Below are positions 61,701 to 64,000 of a stretch of DNA of 64,000 bases, in pieces. Source of the stretch: Perilla frutescens (taxonomy: Eukaryota > Streptophyta > Magnoliopsida > Lamiales > Lamiaceae); contig BRKX01000017.1 in the NCBI GenBank assembly GCA_026008535.1, positions 10,308,501 to 10,372,500 on the forward strand, read 5' to 3'. Made by a program: the position numbers and the translations under genes. The notes below the pieces were generated by a model. The model was not told where the DNA came from. It did not search any database and saw nothing but the letters and a program-made list of their open reading frames with translations. Every line of letters starts with the position of its first letter. Position 1 is the stretch's first letter.

Positions 61701-61855
61701 TTCGTCACCACTTCATCCGGGAGCTTGTTGAAGACGGATCGCTTGTGATCGAATATGTTGGAACAGATGCCCAGCTTGCGGACATCTTTACAAAGGCACT
61801 TGATAGTAGAAGGTTTGAAACACTAAGATCCTCCTTGGGTCTTTGTGTTCTCTAA
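58727..61855 (+). pseudogene. pol of Copia copy 2 (protease, integrase, RT, RNase H)
   Basis: Protease FDSGCSRHMTGD (about 58845); integrase zinc finger (HEKLGYVSYRN, CGPCQVGK) and core (DLMGPV, RSDHGREFEN, PQQNGIVERKN); Sirevirus-like long integrase tail to 60391. Reverse transcriptase runs from 60401, with KARLVAQGYSQVEGVDFDET, QMDVKSAFLNGYL and catalytic IYVDDIVFGS (about 60915). RNase H has FCDADWAGCTEDRKSTSGG and, after a stop, ELVEDGSLVIEYV. Stops: TAA at 60389 (shared with copy 1) between integrase and RT, and TAA at 61535 in the RNase H motif AEAxYIAA. No indels. The long open stretches indicate modest age. Confidence 0.9.
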
Positions 61856-62217
61856 ACTTCTCCGTTGTGAGAAGACTCTCTATACAGTCTTGGTCGGTGA
61901 TGTATGTATAGAGAGTATAAAATGACCATGGTTAATATGGTCTGTAAAGTATTGATATCTGTCTCGGACAGTTTCTGCTTTGGACGAACGGTTACTTTTC
62001 AATGGCTAGTAATGCCTTGATTTTCGCACCACGATCGATTCCACTTCTCCACACCTAGCTGCGGGGTGATGTGTGAGGAATAAGTGAGTTGAGGAAATTT
62101 CCTGTTTCGAGTTTCCTAATTAAGGTCTTAACCTTATTTTTCAAAAGAGACAGAATCGTTGTAAAATTTCCAAGCGGTTCTCTCTCTGTGGTGTGTGTTT
62201 GATTTGTTCAAACTCTA
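61856..62217 (+). other. Spacer between pol and the third ORF
   Basis: About 360 bases with no frame. It includes the inverted motif GAGAAGACTCTCTATACAG / TATAGAGAGTATAAA near 61868-61922. The sequence just before 62218 resembles a 5' leader (TCTCTCTGTGGTGTG). Confidence 0.5.
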
Positions 62218-64000
62218 ATGGCGGACAAAGTTGTTTCTTCTAAGCCCTCTCAAGTGAAGAAACCCATAATTTCTACTGAAGACTTGCGACGACAGCTTGC
62301 GGAGCTTTCTCAACCAATTATGTTTTCGTCTTCAATTGCCTCTGTCTCTGTGAAGCCATCTGTTGCTTCCTCTGAAGCTCTTGCTTCTGTGCCAACTTCT
62401 GTGGCACCTTCTGCTGATTTGCCGCCTCGATCTGTGTCTTAGACAAATCTCGATGTTCAACCCTCTCCTAGGGTTTCTGAAGTGCCATCCTCTCCGTCCA
62501 TAGTGTCTGCGGAAATTTTGGATGCTTTAATTGCGGCTGTTATAGAGAATGCTGGAAGAAATGAAGTCTCCATGGCATCTGTTGTCGATGATGTTGCCAC
62601 CGTTGTTGGTGAAAAACCCACCTCAATTGAGGAATTTGCTGCATCTCTTGATGCCCTGAAATTTGTTCAAGCTCCGTCTCTTTCTTCTGCTGTCCCGGTG
62701 CATAGTGACACACCAGTTGTCACGGTTCAAGTCCCTCTTAGTGAAGTATCACCTGTTGCTGCTGCTGAACACCTTGTTCATGATTAAGGTGAAGATGATA
62801 TTGATATCTCCTTCCTCGATGAGGATTCTCCTGTTCACGAGGATGATTCTGTCCCTCCTCCAAAGGCTACCTCTTCTAAAACTCGCGGGTCAAAACGCAA
62901 GTTGGAGTTGCGTGATGATCCAGTCACTCCTCCGGTGTCTGATGATGAAGATGACACACCCATTGCCAAGTTGAAATCCAAAGTGTTGGCCAAGGTTTCT
63001 GCGAAGAAGGGTTCTTCATCAAAAACCCCCAAATCCAAGAAAGTTGTTGCTAAGAAGGGATCTTCATCAAAACCCCCCAAATCGGTGAAGCCTTCTGGGA
63101 AAAAGTCTTTGGCTAAGAAGCCTGATGTTGTTCCTGCTCGCCGTGTTACACGGAGTGTGTCTGAGCAGAGGATGGGGTTGATGTCGGGACGTCGTCGCCC
63201 GCTGATGAAGCAAGCCAGAGCACCTTCCCCCTCTGATGAAGAAGCAGAGAATGTCCCTGAGTCTGTTCCAGACAGATCAGATTCCGACTCTGAGGTCTTT
63301 GATTCAAGTAAGTTTATCTCTGCCCTCCACCAAAATCAATTTAAGATTGTTGCTGGTCGCTCATTGATTTCCGAGCGTTGTTTGGTTAAGTCTGATATAG
63401 AGGGAACGAGTGTTGACTTGTTGTTGCATGATCTCCGGTTAGAGAAATCTGCTTATTCTGCTCCTCTTTTCATTGCTGCTATTGTTCATGAATTTTATGC
63501 AAACTTGTCCAAACGCATGCGTGATGCTTCATATGAGCATGCTTTTTTTGTGTTTGTGCGGAGTCATTGGATTTCTTTTTCCCCTGCTATGATCAATGAT
63601 TTTTTGGGTCATGAGAACCTTGTTTCTCCTACACCCGTGTTTGATCTGAATGAGGTTGTGTCGGAATTGACTAGAGGAAGTCGGGTGGTGTGGCCCTCGG
63701 GGCGTGCTTTGTTGGCGTCTGATTTGAGTGTGAAGTACTCGATACTTCACAAGGTTGCTGTTCGAAATTGGCTGCCCAGTATACATGATTCTACTGTTGG
63801 CAAGTCCATGGCTTTGTTGCTGTTTGAAGTGGGCACTCGTAGTGAGTTTAATCTTGGACTGATCATCTTCGAGAATGTTTTTGCTCATGCTGAATCGACT
63901 CGTGCCCAGCAACCTGTTGGCTATCCTGGCCTAATCTTCAGCATCATTATGGCCTAGCATAATGTTGTTTCTGCAAATGATGTGTATACGCCTATTGCGC
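62218..64000 (+). pseudogene. Third ORF of the Sirevirus-like element (env-like position), incomplete
   Basis: A single frame from ATG 62218 runs to the window end with stops at 62440 (TAG), 62785 (TAA) and 63955 (TAG), and no frameshift. The first 230 residues are Ser/Val/Pro-rich. An acidic segment follows, then a Lys/Ser/Pro repeat region (SAKKGSSSKTPKSKK, VAKKGSSSKPPKSVK). From about residue 360 a folded domain begins (FDSSKFISALHQNQFKIVAG, HEFYANLSKRMRDAS, FVFVRSHWISFSPAMINDFL), like the 'putative plant transposon protein' domain I know from such elements. No signal peptide or membrane segment is visible, so the envelope label describes position only. Confidence 0.7.

Larger units (their letters stand above)
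56507..64000 (+). mobile_element. Sirevirus-like Copia element, right end outside the window
   Basis: The order is 5' LTR, PBS, gag, protease, integrase, reverse transcriptase, RNase H, then an additional ORF after pol. This is the layout of Sireviruses (SIRE1-like). No second LTR is seen, so the element continues past 64000. The whole gag-pol lies in one frame from 57071 to 61855, broken only by five point-mutation stops. The third ORF is also in one frame with three stops. There is no frameshift in about 6.5 kb of coding sequence. Confidence 0.88.

Overview
The window is nuclear DNA of a flowering plant. Genes have GT-AG introns, a CC-NBS-LRR gene of the R1/late-blight type is present, and the background is AT-rich and dense in Copia, Gypsy, Mutator-like (MULE) and PIF/Harbinger sequences. 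The R1-type NLR points to an asterid, perhaps Lamiales; that is inference from protein character only.

Host genes lie in a few islands. (1) 4.1-7.7 kb, + strand: a five-exon gene for an SDS22-type leucine-rich-repeat protein resembling the plant STK11-interacting-protein / 'outer arm dynein light chain 1' family. (2) 13.5-16.1 kb, +: an intronless NLR disease-resistance gene broken by a 1-nt loss in a C run. (3) 18.85-20.17 kb, +: a candidate two-member snoRNA cluster. It has a box C/D RNA with a 13-nt antisense match to 18S rRNA, a box H/ACA-like RNA about 60 nt further on, and a site II/TATA promoter-like stretch upstream. (4) 38.4-39.9 kb, +: an NRT1/PTR-family (NPF) transporter with three exons. 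(5) 41.8-43.0 kb, +: a sarcosine-oxidase-like FAD enzyme gene with a frameshifting deletion.

The rest is largely mobile DNA. Positions 1-2992 hold a decayed Sirevirus-like Copia fragment. A second, fuller copy begins near 56.5 kb and runs off the right edge; it has a 5' LTR, PBS, gag-pol and an extra third ORF. The two copies are collinear with only a 2-nt indel and share two stop codons. Positions 11393-12700 are an insertion with perfect 100-bp inverted ends and a target-site duplication. Positions 20605-23158 form a foldback element whose inverted arms carry repeated 5' ends of a small RPA/DUF223-like gene, three of them in tandem with a 411-bp period. From 24.5 to 35.5 kb is a nest of Gypsy pieces, including two inverted LTRs around a PIF/Harbinger transposase relic. 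Positions 43090-50567 are two inverted copies of a MULE carrying Ulp1-protease-like gene remnants. Positions 51172-55525 are a complete non-autonomous LTR element with 1.77-kb LTRs, PBS, PPT and the target duplication CTTTA.

Most mobile genes are broken. In the Copia copies the damage is nearly all point-mutation stops, often C-to-T or G-to-A. No tRNA, rRNA or CRISPR sequence was recognised.
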